Source: Mycosphaerella arachidis (Eukaryota > Ascomycota > Dothideomycetes > Mycosphaerellales > Mycosphaerellaceae). From it: a DNA stretch of 64,000 bases. The stretch is taken from NCBI GenBank assembly GCA_001297265.1, contig LIHB01000111.1, positions 27,019-91,018 of the forward strand, read 5' to 3'. The position numbers were made by a program, and so were the translations under genes. Below are positions 30,580 to 41,391 of this stretch, piece after piece. The notes under the pieces were generated by a model. That model was not told the origin of the DNA. It ran no database searches and worked only from the letters and a program-made list of their open reading frames with translations. Positions within the stretch are counted from its first letter, which is position 1, and the number at the start of each line of letters is the position of its first letter.

Positions 30580-31362
30580 CTAGGAAGTGGCAGTAGGCTT
30601 TTCGGCGGCGGTCTTTGAAGCGCCTGGGGAGGTCTTCAACTCCGCCTCAATGGCGCTCTTGAGCTTATCAGGAGTGGTTGTGCTGGCCCAGCGCTGCTTG
30701 ACCTTGCCATCGCGTCCAATCAAGAACTTCTCGAAGTTCCACTTCACTCTCTGGAGGCCCATGAGTCCTGGCTTCTCTTTCTTCATCCACTCCCAGAGTG
30801 GGTTGGCGTTGGCGCCGTTGACATCGGTTTTGCCGAGGACTGGGAAGGATACGCCATAGTTGACCTGGCAAAAGTTTTGGATCTCATCGTCGTTGCCTGG
30901 GTCCTGGTTGCCGAATTGGTTGCAGGGAAAGCCGAGAATCTCGAAGTCGGGGTGGGCGGCCTTGACCTCTATTGCGAGTCAGCGTTCTGAGAGCATGACG
31001 AATACTGTATACACGCTTCGGTGCCGCTGCCGCAGTCACACTCGCTGAAATGGAGATGATTGATTCTAGCCGGGAGCAGCGTTCTATGCACCTGACATAC
31101 CTTTGTACAGCTTTTCAAGGCCCTCGAACTGTGGAGTGAAGCCGCACTTCGACGCGGTGTTGACGACCAACACGACCTTGCCCTTCAGGCTCTGCAAATC
31201 ATATGGCTTGCCGGCCTTGTCGTTTGGCTTGAAATCGTAGAAAGTGGTTGCTGAAGCCATGTTGACAAATCGCCGTTGCGGTTGGAACGCTGCTGATCTC
31301 AGGCGTGATGCTAAGTGATGGGTGGCGCCGGTTTGACAGAAGGCAAAACGAGGTACCTGCAT
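30580..31362 (-). CDS. Glutathione peroxidase (thiol type, Gpx3/Hyr1-like)
   Basis: Thioredoxin-fold peroxidase and peroxide sensor. Two exons, 31101-31362 and 30580-30968, with a 132-bp intron (GTATGT...AATAG). From the second ATG (31260) the protein is 182 residues: peroxidatic Cys39 in NTASKCGFTPQFEGL, GFPCNQFGNQDPG, resolving Cys87 in IQNFCQVNYGVSFP, and WNFEKFLIG. There is cysteine, not selenocysteine, as in all fungi. From the first ATG (31362) an extra 34 residues (MQVPRFAFCQ...LRSAAFQPQRRFVN) appear, with five Arg and no acidic residue, like a mitochondrial presequence. One gene could therefore give mitochondrial and cytosolic forms. The Ala/Thr-rich C-terminal tail goes beyond the usual family end. 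Confidence 0.94.
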
Positions 31363-31621
31363 ATGAAGAGGCTGCTCTGGCGCTGTGCTGTAACTTATCT
31401 CGACAGTTTGCGAGCTTCACTGGGACCGCATGACGAATGCGGGCCCTAGATCAGCAGCCGAGCATCGACCTCTGAGCACAAGCAAGCGTAAGCGAGGTTC
31501 ACGGAAATACGGCCGCAACGCACAAAGTTGCCATAGAACAGCATACAATTTCCATGTCAGAACATACATAGTCTACTATCGAATCTTGGCTGCTTCCACA
31601 GCGCTGACACGCCGTTCGAAT

Positions 31622-32087
31622 GCCAGGCTGAAAGACGCCTCACGGTACGCTCGAGCGGAGTACGCTGTTTTGTGCATGCTGCCCATAGGGCACAGCTGGA
31701 AACATGTGACCCTCATCGGAGACGCTGCTCACGTGTAACCCCGAAGGCAACCATATCATATCCCTTTCCACGACGCCAACATGCAATCCAGCATGATTCC
31801 CTTCGCACGTGAAGGCGTCAAACTCTCCTTCGAAGACTCCATGAAAACTCGCAGATGCCATCATCCTCGCTCTAAGAACCGATCTCGACAAGAATATTGC
31901 CAGATTCAAGGCTGACATGGTCAAGCGGGCGACTGCCACTCAGCAAATGACATACGATATGCTCACGGCGACGTACCACACTCCTGGAGCACCTCGCCAA
32001 GGCATTGAGCGACCACCGCTTACTGCTATCGGGAGCGAGATGGGGCCGTTGATGATTACGGTCTTGACGCCGGTGGTGATCTGGTAG
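31622..32087 (+). pseudogene. 5'-truncated FAD-dependent monooxygenase pseudogene
   Basis: C-terminal part of a PHBH-fold flavin monooxygenase. It reads LCMLPIGHSWKHVTLIGDAAHV, the FAD-contacting GDAAH motif, then an intact 57-bp intron (31735-31791, GTAACC...TCCAG), then MIPFAREGVKLSFEDSMK. A run of four A (31844-31847) breaks the frame; with three A it continues LADAIILALRTDLDKN, VKRATATQQMTYDML and ends MITVLTPVVIW with a stop. The N-terminal Rossmann half is missing upstream. The arginine in FAREGV replaces the usual glycine of FAGEGV, another sign of lost constraint. Family is certain. It lies between glutathione peroxidase and gene-free DNA. Confidence 0.8.
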
Positions 32088-33929
32088 TATCGAGAATAGG
32101 CTGGAGTGGGCGTGTCGAGCGGACATTAGAAACTCCCAAGCCCGATCGCGAGCGGCCAAGCTACCGCGTGTGGCGTTCATGCCAGCAGGGATCTCGCCGC
32201 ATTGGGGTTTTCATCGCATCGCTTCGTGCATATTTCGGGACAATGACCAGACTGTCTGGTCTCGAAACGCTTGCTACGACTTTGCTGGACACTACGGCGA
32301 ACACAGTGACATCATGCAACAAAGACTCATGATCTGGAAGCGCACTGCACCCATGGACCCATGCCCTTAATCCCGGCCTTTAGGACCGGGAGCATGGCAC
32401 GGCATCCGTCCTCGGAAAACTCAACGTGATATCACCCTCCTAATAGAGAGGTATTCACAGATTCCCAGCAGTGGTACTCACTCAACAGTGCTCGGGCCAC
32501 TGCCTGTGTATATCTGCAGAGCGATCATCGTTGAGCATAGCAATAATGCCTTTCTGGATGTACTTATGGATCGTAATCGAAAAGTGGAGCTGAATGGCCA
32601 CGACAATCGCCATGAGCATGGCAAGTGACCTCTCGATGGGACCCCAAGTCGTCCAAGCCGAGTTGTCCTAGACGTGCACTCTTATGGCTTTGCGGGCATA
32701 GACGAAGAGTGCTCGATGCGACAAGAAGTAGATCACTGGCTGGACCCAGCGCCAAGGACACGGTCGGTGGGTTTGTGAATGGGACACTTGGGATTCTTGA
32801 ACAGGCCTCGCTTGCTTGGTCATAATTGCGGTAGTCGCTGCGACCATGTTGTTTGAATGTGTACTGTTGTTGAGGTATTGGTGACTTGGTGTTCATAAGG
32901 CAAGGATGTTCTGGTGGTGGAAAAGACAAGCGAAGAGAAAGGATACATGGCCTGTGTGTTGAGGGACGTCCCTCGCGTATTTGCGATGGCATGAGGGCAC
33001 AGCTCATGCCTTCGCAGTGCGTTCTTGTACGTGCTTTCGGAACAGCGCACAATAGTAGCTGCCCGTCGTGACTCAGGCCGCTTTCCCCCAAAGATTGGAG
33101 TTTATGCTGTCCGCAGCGAGCACGATGCTGGATCAAGATGAGGTGTGACATCTTCCCGATGCCTCCTACCGTCTTCTGCCGCGACCTGGCTATCGAGATG
33201 AAGGCCCAGCTATCAGCCACGACTCAGGTGCGACAAGCCTATTCGAGCTGCAGCACATAGAAGCGAAGATCGTGTCAGTCGTCATTGCCGCGTCAAAACA
33301 CGGTTCCAATGCAACTGAGGCAGAGACATATTGGCTCGAGTGATTGATCACACCTTTGCTGTACTCCCAATGTTCCATAAAACGCCGTACACAATATCAC
33401 TATCCAAAATTCACAATCTGCTCCAGCTCGATGCCACTCCTCCACATTTGCATCCTGCCATTTATCCTCACTACCACAATGACGGGGTCACTTTGGCACC
33501 GCGAGAGTGTCAGTGCTCATGCACTCGACGACCTTGTCACACGAGACCAACACAGCCAGGACTGGCCATTTCAAAGACGTCGCGGTCCCTGTTTTCGTAA
33601 GGAAGATCAAAGGCCTCGGTTTGCGGAAGCACAATAGGTCTGACGGAACAATCCTACGCCTGGCGAGAGCTTCCGCTGGCCTCATTCCTTTGGTCAAGAT
33701 CATCAGGGGAATTCCTGGCGGCTATACGATGATCCGACCTAGTGGTGATCCCGCACTGTGGCTAGTGCATCCGTGGTCCATAATGGCCATGATTGTCCAA
33801 GGCAGGGTGATGGGTCCCTCAAAGAGGTCAAATTCGAAAATCATTGCAATGCTGAAACTGTCAGTGGATGCAATCAGATCACGCCGTGACAGTCAACATA
33901 CCATCCATGCATTGCGCAGCACGATTTGT
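32088..33929. other. Intergenic region, no gene seen
   Basis: About 1.8 kb without a supportable gene. Longish open frames exist on the minus strand (32564-33220) but their composition is not protein-like and they show no domain. Confidence 0.5.
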
Positions 33930-35967
33930 TCAGCCTTGCCTGGCCTGGTGAGAGAGACGGCGCAGCTCCTCAATATTCTGCGAAAGACGTTGCAAGTTGG
34001 CCTCATCATCAGGGCCTCGCACCGAGTTCATCTGGAACTCGAGAAGCTCACGCTGGTTTGCCCACTGCGAGTAGATGACCCGTTGACGGTTGTGATTTCG
34101 CACATCTGCATGGTAGACTGGAGCGGAGGGGCCATAGCTGGGAACACTCATGACCATGGATGGAGGGGTGGGCTGTTGCTTGACCTGGGTCTTTTGACGC
34201 CGGGCGGCAGGCTCCTCGCTTAACGAGCTTGGGGACTTGCGCTTCCTACTTGCGACTTTTCGGGAGGAATCCTGAACCAGGGCAGGCACCTCATCCTTGT
34301 GGTCGTGTACGCGCTTCATGTGGTCAAACAGGTTGTACCTCCTGGGAAAGCCATTGCCAGGGATGCCACGCTCGCAGCCGGGGTAGAAGCAGAGGTGGGG
34401 CCGGTCGCCGTGTCCATGCATGCCATGTGCCTCTCTTTCATGTCGAAGGAGACAAGCTGTCGAAGAGAACTCCTGCTTGGAGCAGGATTCGATCTTGCAG
34501 CGGAAAGGCTTCAAGTGGGAGTCGATGAACTTGCTGTCGAGTTGTGTTAGCAGAGGACTTGTACAGGCATCGTAGCGACGAAGGCTTAGATGTGGTTCAG
34601 CGTACTCATAGTTACACTTCAGCTTGGTGGGCTTGTGACCACAGCTTGGGTCGCTCTTGAACGGGCAATGGTAGAGGCCATCCGACTTTGGTCCTTCACT
34701 GTACAGTGGGTGATTCCTGTATCGGCCTTCATCTCCGTCGCCGGCTTGGGGAGATGTCGCTGACGACGTGGACTGGAAAGCAAGGGATCCTTCCTGGACG
34801 GACTTCGCTACCACAGGCTTGGCCTCGCCACCGACACTGCTCGGTAGCTTGCCAGCGACAGAGCAGTGAGGGCTAGGATAGCTACGCTCAATATCAGTAC
34901 TGCGCATATTGCCACTTTGTTCTTCGATCTCTGACCTGTTGTGTGCCGGCAATGTCTTCTCAACCTCGTCGTACCGGATGAAGTTGCTAAAGTCCTCGTT
35001 GGGCTGCGGCACATATGAACCGGATATCCTGGTGGGTGGCACGGTATCTGGACGTGGGCTGAGTGATCCATGGCTGAGTGGAGATGCGCGGGCAGGCCTG
35101 GACAACATGCCTTGCATCTGGACCGATTTCACAGGTGCCTTGGGATGGCCACAAGGGTTACTTACTCTAACAGTCTCTGGACCAACAACATGTGGACAGC
35201 GAGACTGGGGCGCAGTATACTGGCCCTGAGCTGATGCTGGAACGCCCTCGGACCTCGGCAGGAGTGGCCTTCCTTGGAAGAAAGACGGGTCAGAAGCGGT
35301 CCTCCTTGGGTATGGAACAGTGGATCCTTGGAAGTACACCATTGGAGTAAGAGAGTCAGAAACAGCAGATTGTGGCAGACTATATCCTTGGGGCAATGGA
35401 CCTTCATGGGAGACTTGGTGTGGAGAGACGCCATCATAGTTAGAGCAGCCCTGGACCATTCCGGGATTGGAGTAAATCACAGGAGCAGATGGATCCCAAC
35501 TTGGTTCACTGATGAAGGACAGATCCAATCCTGGTGGCAACAGTGGCATCTCTGGCTCTGACACCGAATTAAGGGTGTGCGTGTTCTGGCTCTCTTGGCT
35601 TAGAACAGGCGACAACCCCATGTCTACAGGTCCTTGGGAAACGCTCAGCCAGGATGAGGCGTCCAAGGCTTGCAACTCCTGGGTCGTGATGGGAGCTCCT
35701 TGATCTGACCATTCATTGCCAGTGGACTGCATCATCGTGCTGTTGCCCGGTGCAGGTGCTGTTCTCCACGATTCCTCTGGCGACGAGGTCTGACTCCATG
35801 TTTGGGCACTCATGTCTGGGCAGTCCGAAAGGGCACACTCCGAGGCAGTATCCGGTGGGGTCAGGGGATATCCTTCCGCGAAGGGAATGGAATGGCACCA
35901 GTTATCCACTTCCGAGGGGTGGGAAAAGAGCACAGATCCAGGCTGGGAATATGGAGAGTACTCCTCG
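33930..35967 (-). CDS. C2H2-type transcription factor (5' end unresolved)
   Basis: Predicted nuclear regulator of about 655 residues. The long N-terminal part is Ser/Pro/Gln-rich and disordered. The zinc-binding core near the C-terminal third reads LYHCPFKSDPSCGHKPTKLKC, then DSHLKPFRCKIESCSKQEF with LLRHEREAH, then CFYPGCERG with FDHMKRVH. An intron of exactly 72 bp (34534-34605, GTACGC...CGACAG) interrupts this core. It has no stop and keeps frame, so it is easily read as coding; removing it gives LKCNYDKFIDSH, which is the family sequence. Basic SRKRKSP (nuclear signal) and a leucine-rich C-terminal helix follow. At the 5' end no ATG is in frame before a stop; a splice acceptor (CTGAC...TTCAG) at about 35968 suggests an upstream first exon I could not fix. 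The first internal ATG is at 35813. Confidence 0.8.
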
Positions 35968-38885
35968 CTGAACACGTACACGTCAGTAAAGACACATCAA
36001 CATCGTGTGATGCTGCAATCGAAACAAGAAAGCAACGCGAGTATTACGAAAAGAAATATTGTCCGTGAGCCTGTAATGTCGTTGGCAAGGCCGTGGCCCT
36101 CTACGGCAACAGGTCATCGGATTGGAGTCTCTGTCGTAGCAAAGTTTTTCGTGGTCGCAAAGAGACATCGCGCTCATCATCCCGTACGGATCTGGTGGAC
36201 ATGGTCCGTAGGCTGACGTGCGTACAGGAGCCTTCGTCTTGGTGCGATCGTGCCATCAGGGTTCCGCGCGTCGATATCTTAGCTAGGCGGCCATTGGGTC
36301 TAGTGAAGATTGTCGGGTACATATAGTACTCGGGTGGGATACAGTACGGCTGAGTAGTCCAACCAGGCGGCCATTCAATACCGTGGGATGTAATTCCTTG
36401 GTCAAGTACAGTCCGGCTGCGTTCAGGCTTTGTCGAGACAACATCAACTGCGTGTGAGTTTGATGTATGTCAAGTCACCTTTGCGCGACTACATGATCCC
36501 ATGTGGCAATCCTTGAAAGATTTGGTTCCTTGATTCCTGTGGTACTGGATAGTACAGTCCTCTGTGGCCTCATGGTTCATGGTCCTCTGGTCCATGTGGA
36601 AGCATGCCTCGTGGAGAGATAAGAAACTACACTGAACGCTTGGGTATGATACCAAGTACAACTTCGCAACCAAAACAATCTGTGCGTTGATGTAAACATA
36701 GTGAAAATAGTACCTGGGGAGCAAATGTTCCTCGCTGGTGCGATATGTCATCCTGGATGATAGTGTCCTGAAACTAGGCTGCAGGAAGAGCCTGTGTGGA
36801 TTGTCCGATGTAAAGCAAGATTTCAGACAAATAGGACTGATGTACTGTAGGTCTTCGAAGATCTGTCGTTGAGATCCCTGATAGGAGAGGAATAAGATTG
36901 GGCTGTTGGGCTCAAAGTCGGGAGAAAGACGTTGCGGAACAAACGCAGATGCTGAAAGCGGGCGCCGCTCTGTTTATGGGAGAAGGAGAACAGGAAATCG
37001 GCCGTGCAACCGGCACAACGCCCGCCCAGGAGAGGCGCAAATGCGTTGGCGTGACTCGTGTGATGAGAGAAGCACAGTGCAGCGCTCTCAGATGGTGCGG
37101 TGATGGCGAGGATTTAGCCTGCAGATCAGCAGGGGCAAAAGCATCGAGGATTCGTTGACGACCCGTCTCATCCTCGGCCAGACATGCCTGTGTGCTGCCA
37201 CGTCGACCCGCGAACGCCGGGTATGCAAAAGATTGCAGCCGTCATACGCTGATGAGCATTGCAAGACCTATCGCTTCGCGGGCGTATGGCATCGAAAAGC
37301 AAGTTCCTGCAGTGCGTGCAGCGTGAGCACGCAGACAGCAAAAGCAGCATGTCTCAACAGAGATCCCAGCTCACGTGACCGGATCGCCCCCAGCAAGAAC
37401 ACCAGGATACTGTTTGAAGACAGCACAACGCAGCAGCCATTTCACCAGCCACCGAGCTCATTTCTTTGACCCAAACGACGTCATTGCAGAGATTTCTGCA
37501 ACGATACCATGTCGACACTCGAACTCGCATCTCCCGCGCCCAGCCACTTTGGCTGGGCGCATAGGTCACCAGCTTCTCTCGGCGCAGCCATCGCCGAAGG
37601 TCACATACAGAAGCACAGGGAGAGCACTGCGTCACTGAGCTCACGAAGCATTCGCTTCAGTATAAGCTCACCTGAGAGAGAGAGTTGCGCAAATCCGATT
37701 CCAGAAGGCGAACGGCTGTTTGCGCAATTGGCACTACCAGATCTGTAGCAACATAGCCTACGTTTCATCTCGAGTCAGCGCCACTTGCATACGTGCCTCC
37801 TCGCCATTGCATTCAGAACATTCGTCAGCAAAGCACTCGCATTGCCAATCACCGGCATTCGCAATGCTCTCGGATCCTTGATTTCTCCTGACGAAGAGTC
37901 GTCGCTGAGAACGTAGATCTTCGGGCACAGCATGCAGCGATATCCCATGGTCAAGAAGAATTGCACCTCGAATCTCCACGATCGGGTGCATCGTCTGCAA
38001 ACTACTACTCTGGAATGTAACATTAGACACGTGATCGCAATAGTCATGTTGTGGGCGCTTCGCATAGGCCAGCGCATGTCTGCTCATCGTCAACAGCAAC
38101 CAAGCCATTCTCTCAGATGGCGATGGTACTCTCAAGCCAAAGAGAAGTGAACGCCGTTTGCGTACTGTCCTATCTAGGCCACGCTGCATGTTGAGCGACC
38201 TTCGTGGCACGATGAGGGCGTGCGCTTGTTTGACCTAGCTCGACCACAGTCCTACTCTCCTTTGCCTGGGACAGAAGAGTTGATAGGCCATGTGCACTTG
38301 CAATGGCTTCTTTGGTAAGCAAGCTGACATACAGAACAACTTCTTACCTAGCGCTGCCTGCAGGACGTTGATCAGTGCTGTACAGTCCACCATATGCAAG
38401 CGATCTATTCTTGATCCGCTTATGGCTGGACGAGTATTGAAGCTCTTCACAACTCCAGTATGTCGACTTATGCACGTCCCTCGGGCAGAACTTCGGCCTC
38501 CGTCATCGTAACGCAACGCGCGAGCATCGTGAAGACGTCGAAAGAATCGGACCACATGCTCGCATCTCTCAACTCGCTGCCACTCTTTCAACCACTCATA
38601 CTCCAAGATGTCACGGTCCGCTCTGGCAGCTTATCTCGTGCCTTCAGGCACGCTGCAGGAGGTTCGGTCTATACTCGGAGCGTTCTCTTTTGAGTTGCAG
38701 GGCCCTTCAATACGCATTGATATCGAAATATGATGCGGATAGTCAGCGGTTGCAATGCGGACTAACAACATAGAGGCATTGGTAAATGGTGGAGGCAGTC
38801 ATGCTTCATTTATATACTGCCTTCGCCGATGTCTCGGTAAGTGCATTGTTCAACAACTCTGGTCACCATCACTAGTCCATCCGAT
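35968..38885. other. Long intergenic region with weak small ORFs
   Basis: It should include the missing first exon and promoter of the minus-strand C2H2 gene. Two small frames have some protein-like character: 37509-37748 plus strand (79 aa, good ATG context, Ser-rich) and the end of a minus-strand frame at about 37758-37990 (HPIVEIRGAILLDHGISLHA, then a Cys-rich ECFADECSEC). Neither matches a known family. Confidence 0.35.
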
Positions 38886-40610
38886 ATGGCAGGCATTGAA
38901 TCTAGCATGTATCCTGTCAGAACTCATGGCGAGCCTCAATCACATGACTTTGCTGGCACAAGAAGATCTAGCAGGTCCTCTTCAACACTGGGCGAGAAGG
39001 AGAGTCACGATATTGAGAAAACACAGAGGACGAACGATCAACATGACAGCAGAACAATTGATCCTATCGACGTCGTCAACCTTCCGTACCGAACCCTCAC
39101 CGCGGATGCTCCAATGGGGGAATACCTGACCGAGACTACCACTGGTCTCCAACCAGTCGTCACGAATAAGACCGGCAAGAGCGAGAGGTGGGAGCTGGTC
39201 ACTTTCACACATGGCGACCCGGAGAATCCCAAGAATTGGTCCAAAATGTACAAGTGGTGGTGCACCATGGTCGTGGCCATCACTTGCTTTGCAGTCGCAT
39301 TCAACAGTAGTGTCATCACTGCCGGCATCGAAGGACCTATGGCAACTTTCCACGTTAGTGAAGAAGTCTCCCTCCTAACAATCACGCTCTTCGTTATCGG
39401 CTTCGGTATCGGTCCCATGGCCTTTGCTCCTCTAAGTGAGATCCTGGGGAGGAAGATCATCTATGCCAGCACACTGCTGGCGGCTGTCGTCTTCATCATT
39501 CCCTGCGCTGTGGCGCAGAACATTGGAACGCTACTGGTTTGCCGTTTCATCGATGGTGTTGCGTTCTCAGCGCCGATGACGCTAGTCGGTGGCACTCTGG
39601 CCGATCTTTGGAAGAATGAAGAACGTGGAGTTCCAATGGCCGTCTTCTCAGCAGCACCCTTCATTGGCCCTGCAATTGGTCCTCTCGTCGGTGGATTCAC
39701 CTTCGACGCCTTGGGTTGGAGATGGTTGTACTGGCTCCAGCTCATTCTTTCCGGGCTCTGCTACATGCTCATCACTTTCACTGTTCCAGAGACCTACGCA
39801 CCAACCATCTTGGCCAAGCGGGCGAAGAAGATGCGCAGGGAGCTGAACGACGACAAATATGTCACGGAGCAAGACCTCGATCTCCGCCCTTTCAGTGAAC
39901 GCCTCCGAATCTTCCTCATTCGACCCTTCCAGCTCCTCTTCATGGAACCCATCGTCTTCTTCATCTCCGTCTACATGTCAGTCCTCTACGGTCTGCTTTA
40001 CATGTTCTTCGTCGCGTATCCGATCATCTACCAGAAGGGCAAAGGATACTCTGCCTCGATCACAGGCCTCATGTTCATCCCACTAGCTCTGGGAGTCATC
40101 ATGAGCGCGGCTTGCTCCCCTCTGATCAACAAGCATTATCTCAGACTCGTCGCAAAACACAACGGCAAACCACCCGCCGAGGCACGTCTGATCCCCATGA
40201 TGTGGTCCTGTTGGTTCATTCCCATTGGCCTCTTCATCTTCGCCTGGTCCTCATATCCTTCCCTCCCCTGGGCAGGTCCAGCTGTAGGCGGCTGGCCGGT
40301 CGGGTTCGGCTTCATCTTCCTCTACAATTCTGCGAACAACTATCTCGTGGACAGCTACCAGCACCAAGCAGCCAGCGCTCTCGCAGCGAAGACTTTCCTC
40401 CGGTCATTCTATGGAGCTGGTGTTGTCCTCTTCACGAATCAGATGTATAGCCGGCTGGGAGACCAGTGGGCTAGCAGTTTGCTGGCTTTTATGGGACTGG
40501 CTTGTTGTGCTATTCCTTTTGCGTTCTACTTTTATGGTGCGAAGATTCGGCAGAAGTCGCATTATGCTTACGCTGGAGATGAGGAGGATGCGAGGAAGGG
40601 GGTGCAGTGA
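38886..40610 (+). CDS. MFS transporter, DHA1 drug/polyamine:H+ antiporter type
   Basis: Plasma-membrane proton antiporter, 574 residues, one exon. A hydrophilic N-terminal tail of about 115 residues ends with the fungal DHA1 marker DPENPKNWSKMYKWW. Twelve hydrophobic segments follow. Motif A is recognisable in APLSEILGRKIIYAS after TM2, with CRFIDGVAFSAPMTLVGG (motif B region) and APFIGPAIGPLVGGF (motif C of antiporters), then GWRWLYWLQLI. A second-half loop RLIPMMWSCWFIPIGLFIFAW and SAANTFLR-like AAKTFLRSFYG are typical of polyamine and drug exporters. ATG at 38886 is the first in frame; a GTAAGT...CACTAG intron (38836-38875 region) may lie in the leader. The substrate cannot be read from sequence. 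Confidence 0.92.
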   Translation: MAGIESSMYPVRTHGEPQSHDFAGTRRSSRSSSTLGEKESHDIEKTQRTNDQHDSRTIDPIDVVNLPYRTLTADAPMGEYLTETTTGLQPVVTNKTGKSERWELVTFTHGDPENPKNWSKMYKWWCTMVVAITCFAVAFNSSVITAGIEGPMATFHVSEEVSLLTITLFVIGFGIGPMAFAPLSEILGRKIIYASTLLAAVVFIIPCAVAQNIGTLLVCRFIDGVAFSAPMTLVGGTLADLWKNEERGVPMAVFSAAPFIGPAIGPLVGGFTFDALGWRWLYWLQLILSGLCYMLITFTVPETYAPTILAKRAKKMRRELNDDKYVTEQDLDLRPFSERLRIFLIRPFQLLFMEPIVFFISVYMSVLYGLLYMFFVAYPIIYQKGKGYSASITGLMFIPLALGVIMSAACSPLINKHYLRLVAKHNGKPPAEARLIPMMWSCWFIPIGLFIFAWSSYPSLPWAGPAVGGWPVGFGFIFLYNSANNYLVDSYQHQAASALAAKTFLRSFYGAGVVLFTNQMYSRLGDQWASSLLAFMGLACCAIPFAFYFYGAKIRQKSHYAYAGDEEDARKGVQ

Positions 40611-41391
40611 GCTGTGTTTTGAGAGACGACAAGGAGATACCTATTTGATATTTCTGCAAGGCGCAAAGAGGAGTTCTGGAAAAGCATTGGGCGCAGCATC
40701 GGGTAGGCAATGAGGCAAACTGCTTGCAATAATGACAGTCGGCAGTGAGTACAGCTTGGACCAGACTACACATAGAAAGTAGACTACTGTAGGTTGCATC
40801 GAGATCCTCTGACAACTTTGCATGTCTTTGCCAAAGTACAGCGTCTGTGAGCAGCTGAGTCACAACTCGATTTTAGCCGTCGCACTGTCGCTGTTCGCCG
40901 ATTTGCTGTCATCCTGGGTATTGCTAGGATTAACGAGCGACACGGGAACAGTTTCGTTACTCCGCTGTTCACAGACGCAATGTAGAGTACTTAGGAGGGT
41001 GCTGCATTCCGACCACGTCCGGAATTTGTGCTAACTATTTCTGCCAACGCAACACCACCAAGGACGTTGGTGTAGAGGGGATGTCTTGCATCGGGACCCA
41101 GTACGAGGAGGTAGGTCCAAGCTGAAGAAGGTTTTGGTACCTGAGTCTTAGAGATCTGTCACGAGCAGCCTGTGTTCAAGAATGGACGTGACCTTGTCGA
41201 GTGACTTTGCTAACCAATTCGCTTACGGCATAATGCATACGTATCGTTAGCCTGCATTCCTCTGAGCTCTGCTGTATGTGCAGCGTCCGCTCGTTATTAC
41301 ATGTACATGTACTATTTAAACGTCCTGTTGAACGCTGCCATAGTCATATTGCTAGCTCTCGGAGGTTGCAAAGGCCGATCGATCGGTTCAC
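40611..41391. other. Intergenic region, promoter side of GGPP synthase
   Basis: No gene seen. Confidence 0.5.

Noticed and set aside
32564..33220. Minus-strand open frame of 218 codons
   Set aside because: Composition is not protein-like, no domain, no conserved-looking segment.
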